Assembly (NCBI GenBank): GCA_030063045.1
Contig: JAQSEB010000037.1
Span: 1,302,001 to 1,366,000, forward strand
Direction: 5' to 3'
Origin: Pratylenchus scribneri
Lineage: Eukaryota > Nematoda > Chromadorea > Rhabditida > Pratylenchidae
Length of the DNA: 64,000 bases
The notes beneath the pieces are model-generated. The model had not been told where the DNA came from. It saw only the letters and a program-made list of their open reading frames with translations, and did no database searches. Of the stretch, positions 53,166 to 63,854 are shown piece after piece. The position numbers were made by a program, and so were the translations under genes. Position 1 is the stretch's first letter; the number at the start of each line of letters is the position of its first letter.

Positions 53166-56108
53166 TCATTTCAGATCAGGTTCACCAAAAGTGATGCCCC
53201 AGGATTCAATTTTGCATTCATCTTTGCCGCGTACAATTTTGAATAATCCTTGCTGGCCCCAATCCGTGTTCCATGAATTAGCGATCTAAAAAATTGATAA
53301 AAATTGAATAAAATTATAAAAAATTGATGAATATATTTGAAGGAAATAGATGGCAATTAATCAGTGGAATTTGTCGGAAAAATATTATTAAATTTGTTAA
53401 TAATATATGAAAAATTGAATTAAAAATTTAATATTTTTATTGCATTTTTTATTCAAATATTTGAATAGGGAAGATTTCATAACACTTATTTTGGTAATTT
53501 AATATTTTGATGATTGACTTATTAGTTAGGTAATTTCCCTTTCTTAACAAAATAAATTTTTAAATTCGTTTTCATGCTAAAAATGATTGTACCAAAAATG
53601 GATATTTAAATAAAATTAAATAATTTTTTACCTAAAACTTTTGTGATTTTTTAATAAATCGGTGACCGGTTTTAGACCCTACAAATCTTATACCATTTCT
53701 CATCGAGACGTATCGAAAGGTTTTAGGTAAAAAAAACTATTATTCCCAGAAAAATGACATACCAGCCAATATGGTGTGCCTCTTTCTTCGCCCCAGCCAA
53801 TCATGCGGACTGCATGGCCTCCCATTTGTCTTGCAGTCCTGCTATGCTCATAAACACCGGAATGGTAATGGTGAAAATCAGAATAGGTTACCTAAAATAA
53901 TAGGGAAAATTTAAAATTCTTTGAATAGAGAAATGTACCATTGATGCCACCACTGAACCTCCTTGCATAATGGCCATTTTGATGTCATCCTCAGTGGCCT
54001 TCACCAGATGGAATGTACGATTGCCTGCAAAAAACACATTTATTAAAATTCTAATAAAGTAAATAATTAAAAATAATGAGAACAATTAATAGAATGAAAA
54101 TCCGAATAAAATGGCAGTTAAAAAAATAAAAATTTATAGTACTAAAATATTCGAAAAATTAAAATTATAATTTCGAAGTAAAAATTTCATTTTTTTTATT
54201 TCTAAAAAAAATTAAATATTAATACTTTTCAATTTGACAATTCGAAAAATCTTGAAATATCATTTTATTAACATTCAAAAATCAAAATATCTGCTAAATA
54301 TCCATTGGGAAAATATAAAAATATTATTTAATTATAATTACTAATTTCATTAATTTTTAATATTATTCCAATTCCAAATACACAAAAAATAAAAATTTCA
54401 TTTTTATAAAAATTACTAATTAAAAAACTCACCATAATGTCGGTCTTCATTGTAGCGAACTTCATATTCCGGATTTTCGCATTCCTTTTCGCATCTAAAA
54501 TTTGCCAAATTCTCATTTAAATAATTTATTCGAGCCTTGCCTTGGTGTTGGAAACATTATGCGGCTACTTGGTGGAAATGGATACGGTTTGCAGCCATAT
54601 TCAGGACGAGGTTCGTCCGCATATTTGGATCCGCTGCAAACGCCTTGGCTCCTCCAATATTCAAATGCCCATTGCGGAAAACCGCCATTACATCTTTTAT
54701 TTTAAAAATATTGATTAAAATTTGGAATAATATAAAAAATTTTAAAGCTTGAAGAAATTTTTTCTCTAGAAAATGAATAATGAATTAATTTATTAAAATT
54801 GATATATTTTTCAAGTCAGCAGATTTACCATTAGAATTAATTTTAGAGAATGAATTAGTGAATTTGATTTATAACGAAAAAGGATTGACTAATAAGGAAG
54901 ATTTCGTTTTTTGTCCAAAATTTTTTAATTTGATTATTATTTTGATATCAAAAGCTCTTCTGATGAATCCCAATGGTATAAAAGTTTTATTAATAATTTA
55001 AAAAATACTGAAATTTTAATCTTTCGAAAAATCATAGAATATTTTCTGTAATTAAATTTAAATTAAATTTTGGCTATTTTGAATCCCTTAGAAAATTACC
55101 CGGTCATTTCGCTGGTGCAACTGTTCACATCTTGAGCAGAAACTTCAACTTTCTGTTTGCCCACGCTAGCAATGCAAATTCGATCCTGAATGACGGATGC
55201 GGACGAAACGGCCCAACAACTTCCACAACTCGATTGGTCCTATCAAATTCATAAATTTAATTTAAATTATTTCATTTTCCTAACTCACTTGTATTTTGGC
55301 AACAATTTGCCGGCATTCTGGCCATTTTTGAAGAACATTAAATTCCTTTGGCAAATCCGAATCATTTTCTCCTTTAAATTTTCTTTCATCCATCATCATT
55401 GTTTCCCTCCATTCATTCAGTCCCATCATTGTTTTTGGCTTCTGCATTAAATTTGATTGGCTAAATTTTGTTGACCCATCTAATGGGACACCAAGCATTG
55501 TGCGCAATTCAGTCTCTGTCATTTCCGCAAAACGGGGATTCAATTTGGCCTAAATACAAAAATTTATTAAGCATTTAAGTAAAATTAGATGTAAATTTTC
55601 ATTTGAATTGAGCCAAAAAATTCCATAGAATATTTTTGCATTTTAAATTTAATTTTTGGTATTTGCCGGCTTTGTATCCTCTTTTTGGGTCAACCGGGAA
55701 AAAATGAAGGGTCCCTCTATGGAATAACAGGATTAGGGTTAGAATCATTAGAGGTCATTTCAGGGTTGGGATACCATTTCAGGAAATCCCGAATGACCCT
55801 AACCCTCTCCATATATTAGGGGGATCCTTCACTTTTCCTTTCTCATCAATAAAAAGCGAATATACAAAGCCGACGAGTGTTAAATTTTAAATATTTCCAT
55901 TTATTTTATAATTTTATTTAATTTTACTGACCGTCCATTTCTGTTGACTTTTGTTGATTTCCTCAATACGAGCTTCAGCTTTCAACCGAATTTGGGCTCT
56001 TGCAAAAGTGGAAATGGATCGATCTTCAGGCAATCTTGATTCATCAAGTGCATTAGAAAAGGCAAAAAGGCAAAGAAGAATTATTGAAGAAATTTTGGAA
56101 GATGACAT
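53166..56108 (-). CDS. cathepsin B-like cysteine protease 2 (8 exons, 375 aa)
   Basis: Exons: 56108-55932, 55549-55289, 55239-55100, 54693-54541, 54494-54433, 54024-53939, 53891-53763, 53285-53166; phases are consistent. Secreted C1A protease, paralogous to 42312-45506. Start chosen at 56108 because it begins a clean signal peptide ([20 protein letters not shown]); an in-frame Met lies 13 codons upstream. Catalytic Cys154 in DQSSCGSCW, His319 in [12 protein letters not shown], Asn339 in ANSWNTDWG. '[13 protein letters not shown]' and '[12 protein letters not shown]' mark the cathepsin B fold; the His pair of the occluding loop is missing, so dipeptidyl-exopeptidase activity, which depends on that loop, is doubtful. 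Intron 54540-54495 has a GC donor (AAG|GCAAGG) at the same place as in protease 1. A TTTATAAT box lies about 50 bp upstream of the ATG. Confidence 0.92.
55667..55872. repeat. 206-bp foldback in intron 1 of protease 2
   Basis: CGGCTTTGTAT (55667-55677) and ATACAAAGCCG (55862-55872) are perfect terminal inverted repeats. Inner words also pair (GAAGGGTCCCTCTATGGA against CCATATATTAGGGGGATCC). The loop has TTAGGGTT and CCCTAACCC words. Confidence 0.85.
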
Positions 56109-56626
56109 TTTGATGAAAATTGAACAATGCATGATTTGGAATTTCATTGGGCATTATAAAAGCTTCTTAAAATGAAAAGGAAAATGGCAAACCCAAAAAA
56201 TGGCATAAAACCACACCCATTTGTCTACATTAATTTTATGAAGAATTATTAAATGCGTCAATGTTCAATAGACAAAGAAATTTTATTGATAAAAATGATA
56301 AGGAGAAGTCATTTTGGATTAATTTCATCATTTTTGATTCATTCAAATTCAGCAAAAATCGACCAGAGCACTGTTGATCAGATATCAGATTATTGTTGGG
56401 TAAAGGTCGGTGGATTATTTTTAATCATTGGAATTTTAAATGTCAAAATCACAATAGAAAAATTCATTCTTTTGTTAATCTTTTAGAGAATTTGGGTTTG
56501 GCCCAAAATGGTCAGGAAACGCTCAAAAAAAAATCAAAAAATTTTCTGACTTTTTAAATGACAATAAACATAAAATACAAATTAAATAATATTTTATTTA
56601 TTATTAAATTTATGAATTAAAAAAAT
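56109..56626. other. no gene; protease 2 upstream region and SLC17-A 3' flank
   Basis: Short intergenic gap. The ORF at 56253-56486 lies in AT-rich DNA and has no supporting features. Confidence 0.45.
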
Positions 56627-59600
56627 TTAAAATTTTGGTACAGTAATTTCATTTTTGGTAATTCCGATTTCTCCTCCACCTTGATCCTCCAATTTCTTTT
56701 GAATTGCCCATGGCCGCGGTTTTGAGTCAACGAAAATGATGAAAAGAACAATTGTTACAGTTTGGACTGCAGCTATGCCAAACAGAATCATAGCCCACTA
56801 AAAAATGAATTTAATAAGTGATTTAAAAAAAATTTTACCCCATATTTTATTTTTTATGGCAAATTTTATTTTTTACCCCAAAAGTAGTCTTTTACTATTA
56901 AAAAATCAGAACCGGTTTTAGCCACAACAAAACATATACCAATTTGTAGATCTCATCGAGATGCATCGAATAATATACAAAATGTCAAGTTTTGTTCCAA
57001 AATTTAATTGTTTAAAACAAAAAAACAGGAAATAAGATTTAAGGGTTTAGCTCGCTAAGTATCGATTTAAACGAAGAAATTTATATGTCAAAAGACGCGT
57101 CACGATGAGATCTACAAAATGGTATAAGGTTTATAGGGTCTAAAATCGGTTTCTTATTTATTAGAAATCAAAAATTTTGGGGTAAAAAATATAATTTGGG
57201 GTAAAAAATGGGGTAATAAATTTTCTTCTATTAATTAAAATCCACCTCATGCACGGAATTGTTCGGTGCAACCAAACCGACAATGGGTGGCAAAAGTAGA
57301 ACAGTGCCACTGCTGATCATTGATTCCCAAGACATTATTGTGGATGAGAATTTTTGGGAAATGTGTTGGGAACATTTGATCACTCCAAGGAAATCCAATC
57401 CAGAAAATATATTCACAGAGGCATACACAATTTGGACTAGCCATTCCGGTATTCCATTAATCATTGGTAAAAGTGCCAACATCAAAAATGTGCAAATCAT
57501 TCCACCCTGAAAATTTTTTATTATTTATAATTTAGGAAAATATTAATTTAAGTAAGATAATATTTATTATAAAAATGTTTATTTTTAGCTAATATGAATA
57601 ATAAAAAATGACATTCTTATATTAATAAATTTATAACGGTTTTGGGAGTGATTTTCATCAGGCAAACCACTTAAATTAATATATTTGTAGAGCTCATTGA
57701 GGTGTCGATTCATATATAATTTGTCTATTATTGCCAACTTAAATCGTTTTAAGTTTTTGGTTTAAAACTCAATTTGTTTCAGGTCTAATCAGTTAATTTA
57801 ATAATATGTTAATAATATGCAAAATGATTTGTCAAGTGAAGCTATATTGGAAGTTATCGAGAAAAAAAAAGTAAATTTGTTGACAAAAAATTGGCACCTA
57901 TAATAAAATCGTTACAAATAAAATCCATAAATTACAGTGTAAAAAATAAAAATGAACTCACCACATTGATTACGGAGAAAATGTTAATCCGAATGCGTTC
58001 ATTTTTCCATGGTAGTCGATCATTGATTGGACCGGCCATAAATTTGGCAATGAATGAAAGGATCAATGGAAATGCTGCCAAAAAGCCAGTTTTCCTCACA
58101 TCCATTCCCAAAACCTGAAAAAAATATTTTTATTCATTAAATTTATTAATTGTCAACTCGATTCAAATAAACTGGTCCATATTGAATGAAAATTTGGAAT
58201 CCGAGATCATCAGTCCAAAAAGTTAGTAACACAATCCATATGATGGGATCATTGAGAATTTTGCGATACGGAACTTTCAATGCACCCTTCTTGATCAAAT
58301 TGCCATTCGCATTTGTTTGAACCCCAATAGAATGTTTGTTTGCTTGAATTAGATGCAATTCTCTATTGCTAATCCATCTTAATTTAAATTTAAATAGATT
58401 ACAAAATAATTTCGTTTGTTTTATTATATTTATGTTTATTTTGCATTAAAATATAATAAATTACGCTGTTTCAATATTTAATAATTAAATATTTCTTTAT
58501 TCCGAATTTTTAGACAAATTTAATTCGCCGGTTTGTGTTTTCGCTTAGAATAATTCCGCCTGTTTTGTGTTTTCGCTTAGAATAATTCCGCCTGTTTTGT
58601 ATTTTCGCTTAGAATAATTCCGCCTGTTTTGTGTTTTCGCTTAGAATAATTCCGCCTGTTTTGTGTTTTCGCTTAGAATAATTCCGCCTGTTTTGTGTTT
58701 TCGATTAGAATAATTCCGCCTGTTTTGTGTTTTCGATTAGAATAATTCCGCCTGTTTGTGTTTTCGCTTAGAATAATTCCGCCTGTTTTGTGTTTTCGCT
58801 TATTACAATAATTAAGCCCGTGTTTCGTCTTAATTAGCTGATTATTAATTAATTCTTTAAATTAAAAATAATCAGATAATTCCAAAACTTATATTACTGC
58901 TGAATTATCTTTGATAATAAATCTTAAATTTACGGATGTTCCGATGGAGAAGCACGATAAATGAGAAAGAATATCGCAAAAACAATTAATGTGATGACAG
59001 TTTGAAAATAATAAATTGAAGGCCAGCCAAATCGTGATTCACAAAGTAAGCCGGAAATTGGCATTGTGAATAAAGGGCCCATCTAAAAAAATTAAATTTT
59101 ATGGATTTATAAACAGTAAATGTAAACTTGATATTGTGTTGAAAGTATGAGCATATATGTACTGATACTGCGAATTGGACTCCATTCTCGACTCAAATGG
59201 CTGATCATTATCAATTCGACTGGGTACAAAGTGCCCTGAACAATTCGCAATAAAAACATTGGGACGAAACCAAGTTGGACGGCAACTGGCATTAAAATGC
59301 ATGAAAGGGCGGAAATGCAACCGAAAAATGTGACCACAATTCTGGAATATTATGGAAGTAAAGACGAATACAAAATTAATTATTTTGTTAACCTGGCTCC
59401 AAAATGACCAATTAAATGAGGAATAAATGGACTGTTGAGGATGGCACCAATGGCCGCAGCCGAGAAAAGGGCATTTCGTTGTTGGACGGAATAGTCATAA
59501 TAAAATAATTCTTAAGAAATTATACAAAATAAATTATTGAGAATAATTTAATATTATTCACCTTTTGGATCATCATTTAATATGGATTTGTTAGTACCAT

Positions 59601-59751
59601 TTTGTTGTTTTTCTGGGCGAAACATGCAAATGACGGTGAAATTGAATGTCATAATGTTGGCATAAATAAGTGTGAAGGCCAGCAGTGTAATGCCCAAAAT
59701 CAACCATCGTAGATGATGTCGTAAGAAATTACCGAAAATTGGTAAAGCCAT
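56627..59751 (-). CDS. SLC17-type anion transporter, copy A (8 exons, 491 aa)
   Basis: Exons: 59751-59562, 59510-59393, 59341-59128, 59082-58934, 58377-58158, 58114-57962, 57506-57246, 56797-56627; phases are consistent and give 492 codons. A major-facilitator carrier of the SLC17 family (sodium-phosphate/sialin/vesicular glutamate group); substrate unknown. Signatures: short cytosolic N-terminus then TM1 (LRWLILGITLLAFTLIYANI); 'QQRNALFSAAAAIGAI'; 'RIVQGTLYPVE'; 'GLLCESRFGWPSIYY'; 'RASPSEHPWISNRELHLI', the SLC17 SPxxHPxIS..E signature opening the central loop; then 'VPYRKILNDPIIW' and 'VYLNRVLGMDVRKTGFLAA'. Exon 7 ends with donor GTGGAT. Introns 4, 6 and 7 are enlarged by satellite C, a partial foldback and a full foldback; the rest are 43-52 nt. 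It forms a head-to-head inverted pair with 61960-64000. Confidence 0.9.
56865..57192. repeat. foldback element (TTTTTACCCCAAAA family) in SLC17-A intron 7
   Basis: ACCCCAAAA near 56876 mirrors TTTTGGGGT (57175-57183). Inner pairs: AATCAGAACCGGTTTTAG against CTAAAATCGGTTTCTTATT, ATATACCAATTTGTAGATCTC against GAGATCTACAAAATGGTATA, and CATCGAGATGCATCG against CGCGTCACGATG. Centre near 57030. Confidence 0.85.
57600..57800. repeat. half foldback of the CATCGAGACGCGTCGAT family in SLC17-A intron 6
   Basis: TTTGTAGAGCTCATTGAGGT, then GTCGATTCATATATAATTTG (57684-57722), matches the inner part of the elements at 60450 and 61074. The opposite arm is missing or decayed. Confidence 0.5.
58536..58805. 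repeat. satellite C: 32-bp unit AATAATTCCGCCTGTTTTGTGTTTTCGCTTAG, 8-9 copies, in SLC17-A intron 4
   Basis: Head-to-tail 32-bp units (31 bp where a T is lost), with CGATTAG variants in two units. It is the same sequence as satellite B in inverted orientation. The paralogous intron in copy B (62785-62826) is 42 nt and has no repeat. Confidence 0.96.
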
Positions 59752-60449
59752 CTATTACCTATTTAATTGGGAATTTTCTTAATTTATTAAGAGAGAAAAA
59801 TTTGATATTAATTTTTTTTTAAATTTGAAATTAATCAGCAAAATAATTTATGATTTAACAATCACAATGATGAAATTTTAATAGCAATTTTAATTAATTT
59901 AATTGGAAAAATTATGACTATATCTGCTGATCACAAAATAAACATTAACACAAAAATTGCTGAATATTCATTCTATCAATGTTATTTTATCAATTTTTAT
60001 TCAGTGCACAAATTTTTAATGGAATTTATTTTTTGTGGTGCTTTTCCAATTTATGGGTACATAAATTTATGGAACATTAATTTGATTAGTCCATTCTCTG
60101 TCTTTGATTCCTTCAATAAATTTCCCCATGAAAATGGAAAATCTCTGGTTCAATGTTCGGGTTCATGTCCCTTTCAGTGGCTTCATTTTTTTCCAATTGT
60201 TGTTATCTTTCATCTTTTTAATTTGTATGTTTTGCGGAATTGTTGGCTGACATTTCATTAATTTGAATTTTATGGTTTTCCAATTTCCTCAATTTATTAT
60301 GACAATCCTCTAATTATTAATTAAAAAAACATTCTTCGTTACTCATCATTTTTTAATACTTTTTAAATTAAATCGTTTAATTGATAAATAGTATTATTTA
60401 TTGGAAAAAAAATGTTTTAAAAAATTTAGATGAATTCGTCCGTCCGTGC

Positions 60450-60856
60450 GGGGACATCTCCACAAAAGATAAAGGGCGGTGTAAAAATGGGCACTTCCAC
60501 AATGGTGTAAATAAAGGCTTTTTCGATTATAATAAATCAGAAACCGGTTATAGGCCCTACAATTCTTATACCAATTTATAGATCTCATCGAGACGCATCG
60601 ATTGGTATATAATTTGTTATGGTTCGGTCAAAATAAAAGAGTTTAAAACCAAAAATTTGAAAAATGGTTTAATATCATTTAATTTTGATCAAACCATAAC
60701 AATTTATATAACAATCGATGCATCTCGACGAGATAAATGATATAAGATTTGTAGGGTCTAAAACCCTTTTCTGATTTATTATAAGCCGAAAACGCCCATA
60801 TTTACTCCATTGTGGAGGTGCCCTTATTTACAGTTTACACCATTGTGGAGATGACA
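60450..60856. repeat. 407-bp foldback with CATCGAGACGCATCGAT core
   Basis: Outer arms GGGGACATCTCCACA and TGTGGAGATGAC; then CACTTCCACAATGG against CCATTGTGGAGGTG, ATAAATCAGAAACCGG against CCTTTTCTGATTTAT, and GATCTCATCGAGACGCATCG against CGATGCATCTCGACGAG. Centre near 60653. Confidence 0.9.
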
Positions 60857-61073
60857 TTGACATAGCACCGAATTCGTCAATTTGACATTGTGAATTCTAG
60901 TTTATTAGAGGAGGAGGAGGCTCAAATTCCAGTTCAATTTTAAAATAACATATTTATTCTCTTGCATTCGAATTTGAATCATATAATATTGTAAAACTTA
61001 TTTAATTTAATGTTACACTTTTTATAATGAATGATTTGAAAAATTAATATTTTGGCAATTTAGAAAGAGATAA

Positions 61074-61489
61074 TATTATTTTGCCGAAAGAATTACATGG
61101 TTTTGCCGAAAAAATGCATTATTTTGCCGAAAGATCAGTTTTTTGATTAGAACTCTTTTGTGCTTGATCCTAGACCCCCAAACCATTTAGTATATTTGTA
61201 GAGCTCATCGAGACGCGCCGATTGATGTATAGTTTGTCAGGGTTTAAACCCAAACCAAAAAGTTATAAACCAAAAACCAAAATATGGTTTAGACGGTTTA
61301 ATACCTTTAATTTTGGCCAAACCCCGACAATATATAGGTCAATCGACGCGTCTCGATGAGCTCTACAAATATGCTAAATGGTTTGGGGGTCTAGGATCAA
61401 GCACAAAAGAGTTATAATCAAAAAACTGATCTTTCGGCAAAATAATGCATTTTTTCGGCAAAACCATGTAATTCTTTCGGCAAAATAAT
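61074..61489. repeat. 416-bp foldback with TTTTGCCGAAA ends and CATCGAGACGCGCCGAT core
   Basis: ATTATTTTGCCGAAAGAATT opens and its complement AATTCTTTCGGCAAAATAAT closes. TTTTGCCGAAA-type words occur three times per arm. The inner core CTCATCGAGACGCGCCGATT (61204-61223) faces AATCGACGCGTCTCGATGAG (61341-61360). Landmarks are symmetrical about 61282. Confidence 0.93.
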
Positions 61490-63068
61490 GCACACCCATT
61501 TAGAAAAGAGGAGGGAAGGGACTTGAAATGGACATTTTATGTCCAATGAATTTTTTTGCGGCAATTATTTTACTATTATCATAGTTCATTTGTTAATGTT
61601 CAATTTATTATATTTCTTCAATTATGTATTTGTTTATTTTATTTTTTTCACAAAATTAAAATAAATTTTTATTGGTGAATGACCGTCAATTTAGATTTAG
61701 CAAACAATGATGAACAAACCATAAAAGAGACAAATGGATAAGAAAATGTCCGTGATCATTCAATGTATGTATAAAATTGATAAACCTTTCCTTTATGTGT
61801 TTTAATTGCCTAAATTGATGGTCAATGAGTTAATGAGCACTGAGCAGTCAAAATTGTCCATTAGTATTTTTATTCAATTATTTTATATTGACTTCGAGGA
61901 TTATTTCCCTTAATAAATTGGCTTTGGAATTTGGATAATAAATTATTTTTGCTGAAATAATGCCGAATTCATGGAATTTTAATTTTCTTCGAAATTTCCT
62001 GCGCCATCATCTGCGATGGCTAATTTTGGGCATTTCCTTGATTGCATTCACACTTATTTATGCCAACATTATGACATTCAATTTCACCGTCATTTGCATG
62101 TTTCGCCCAGAAAAACAACAAAATGGTACTAACAAATCCATATTAAATGATGATCCAAAAGGTGAATAATATTAAATTATTCTCAATAATTTATTTTGTA
62201 TAATTTCTTAAGAATTATTTTATTATGACTATTCCGTCCAACAACGAAATGCCCTTTTCTCGGCTGCGGCCATTGGTGCCATTCTGAACAGTCCATTCAT
62301 TCCACATTTAATTGGTCATTTTGGTGCCAGGTAGGCATATTAAAATTTTGGATTAAATTGACTAATCAACATTCAGAATTGTGGTCACATTTTTCGGTTG
62401 CATTTCCGCCCTTTCATGCATTTTAATGCCAGTTGCCGTCAAACTTGGTTTCGTCCCAATGTTTTTATTGCGAATTGTTCAGGGCACTTTGTACCCAGTC
62501 GAATTGATAATGATCAGTCATTTAAGTCGGGAATGGAGCCCAATTCGCAGCATCAGCACATATTTATTAATTCTCTCTGCTGATTATCAAGTTCATATTA
62601 TTTATAATTAATTTATATTTTAATTTAATTTTTAGATAGGCCCATTGATGTCAATGCCAATTTCCGGCCTCCTTTGTGAATCCAATTTTGGATGGCCTTC
62701 AATTTATTATCTCCAAGGCATTCTCACCATTTTCATTTGCACAATTTTCTTCTTCATTTATCGAAGTTCACCGGCAGAACATCCGTTTGAACCAATATTC
62801 AATTTTTTATTTTTTTTTATTTTAAGATGGATCAGCCCAGAAGAATTAAATTTAATTCAAGAGGGCAAAAATTCAATTGGAATTGAAATTGATGAGAAAA
62901 ATGTCAGCAAAAGAATAAATGTTCCATACAGAAAAATACTCGGCGATCCAATCATTTGGATTGTCCTTCTCACATATTGGACCGATGATTTAGGCTTTCA
63001 AATTTTCTCACAATATGGACCAATTTATTTGAACAGAGTAAATAATTGAGAAGAAATTTGGAATTTTC

Positions 63069-63592
63069 GGTTATCTATATGCAGATTTGAAAATATTTTT
63101 TGAAATTCTAATTCTTAGGGTTAATTATCCGTTGGCGGGACTGGTACGCGGGACGGGTATTTGCGCGATTTTGGGCTAATTATCCGTCCTGCCTATCCGT
63201 CCCGTATTTCCAGCATTATCCGTTACCCGTGACCGTGATTTCATTATCCGCCTACCCGCAAACGTTATTTTTACCGAATTTTTTACCATTTTTTGGATCC
63301 ATATGGCAGATTTTTTATTTTGGATATGTCAACCATGCAAAACATGGTCATTTAGAAACAAATAATATAATTAAAATGATTTTAATACGGAAAAAAATGA
63401 TTTTATTTTTTATTTTGGCAATTTTTATCCCTTATCCGTGCCTTGATTATCCGCACTGCCCGTTACCCGTGATTTCATTATCCGCGCATGGATAATTAAC
63501 CCTACTAATTCTATTATTCATATTTGATTTTAAATCGATGAAAAAACTTGATTTTAAATAATTTTAGGGGAAATATCTGCGTATAGATAACC
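63069..63592. repeat. outer foldback ends around the hAT MITE
   Basis: CGGTTATCTATATGCAGAT (63069-63087) mirrors ATCTGCGTATAGATAACCG (63574-63592) with two mismatches. The DNA just inside is repeated at 45640-45712 without the MITE. Confidence 0.7.
63116..63504. mobile_element. 389-bp non-autonomous hAT-like MITE
   Basis: TAGGGTTAATTATCC (63116-63130) is perfectly complementary to GGATAATTAACCCTA (63490-63504). The element is flanked by identical 8-bp duplications CTAATTCT (63108-63115 and 63505-63512); 8-bp target duplication and a YAGGG end are hAT features. The interior is rich in repeats of TTATCCG and ACCCGT words. No transposase. A related empty site (CTTATTCT, 45668-45675) is in the window. 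Confidence 0.9.
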
Positions 63593-63854
63593 GACATGTT
63601 CTGGAAATTGTCAATAAAATAAGAAATAACTCATTTTATAGGTTTTGGTTAAAGATATTCAAGGAACAATGTTTTTGGCAGCCCTTCCATTATTACTTTC
63701 AATGATTGCCAAATTCACATCTGGGCCAATCAATGATCGATTGCCATGGAAAAGTGAACGAATCGGATTAACATTTTCTCCGTTATAAATGAGGTGAATT
63801 CATTTTAATTATTTTTGCATGGATAGAATTTGGAGTTATCCCCCTGTTTTGCAC

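Larger units (their letters stand above)
59752..61959. other. divergent promoter region between the SLC17 pair, with two foldbacks
   Basis: 2.2 kb separate the two start codons. Both promoters must lie here. The middle is occupied by the foldbacks at 60450-60856 and 61074-61489. ORFs (59914-60261, 60381-60581) are accidental. Confidence 0.55.
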
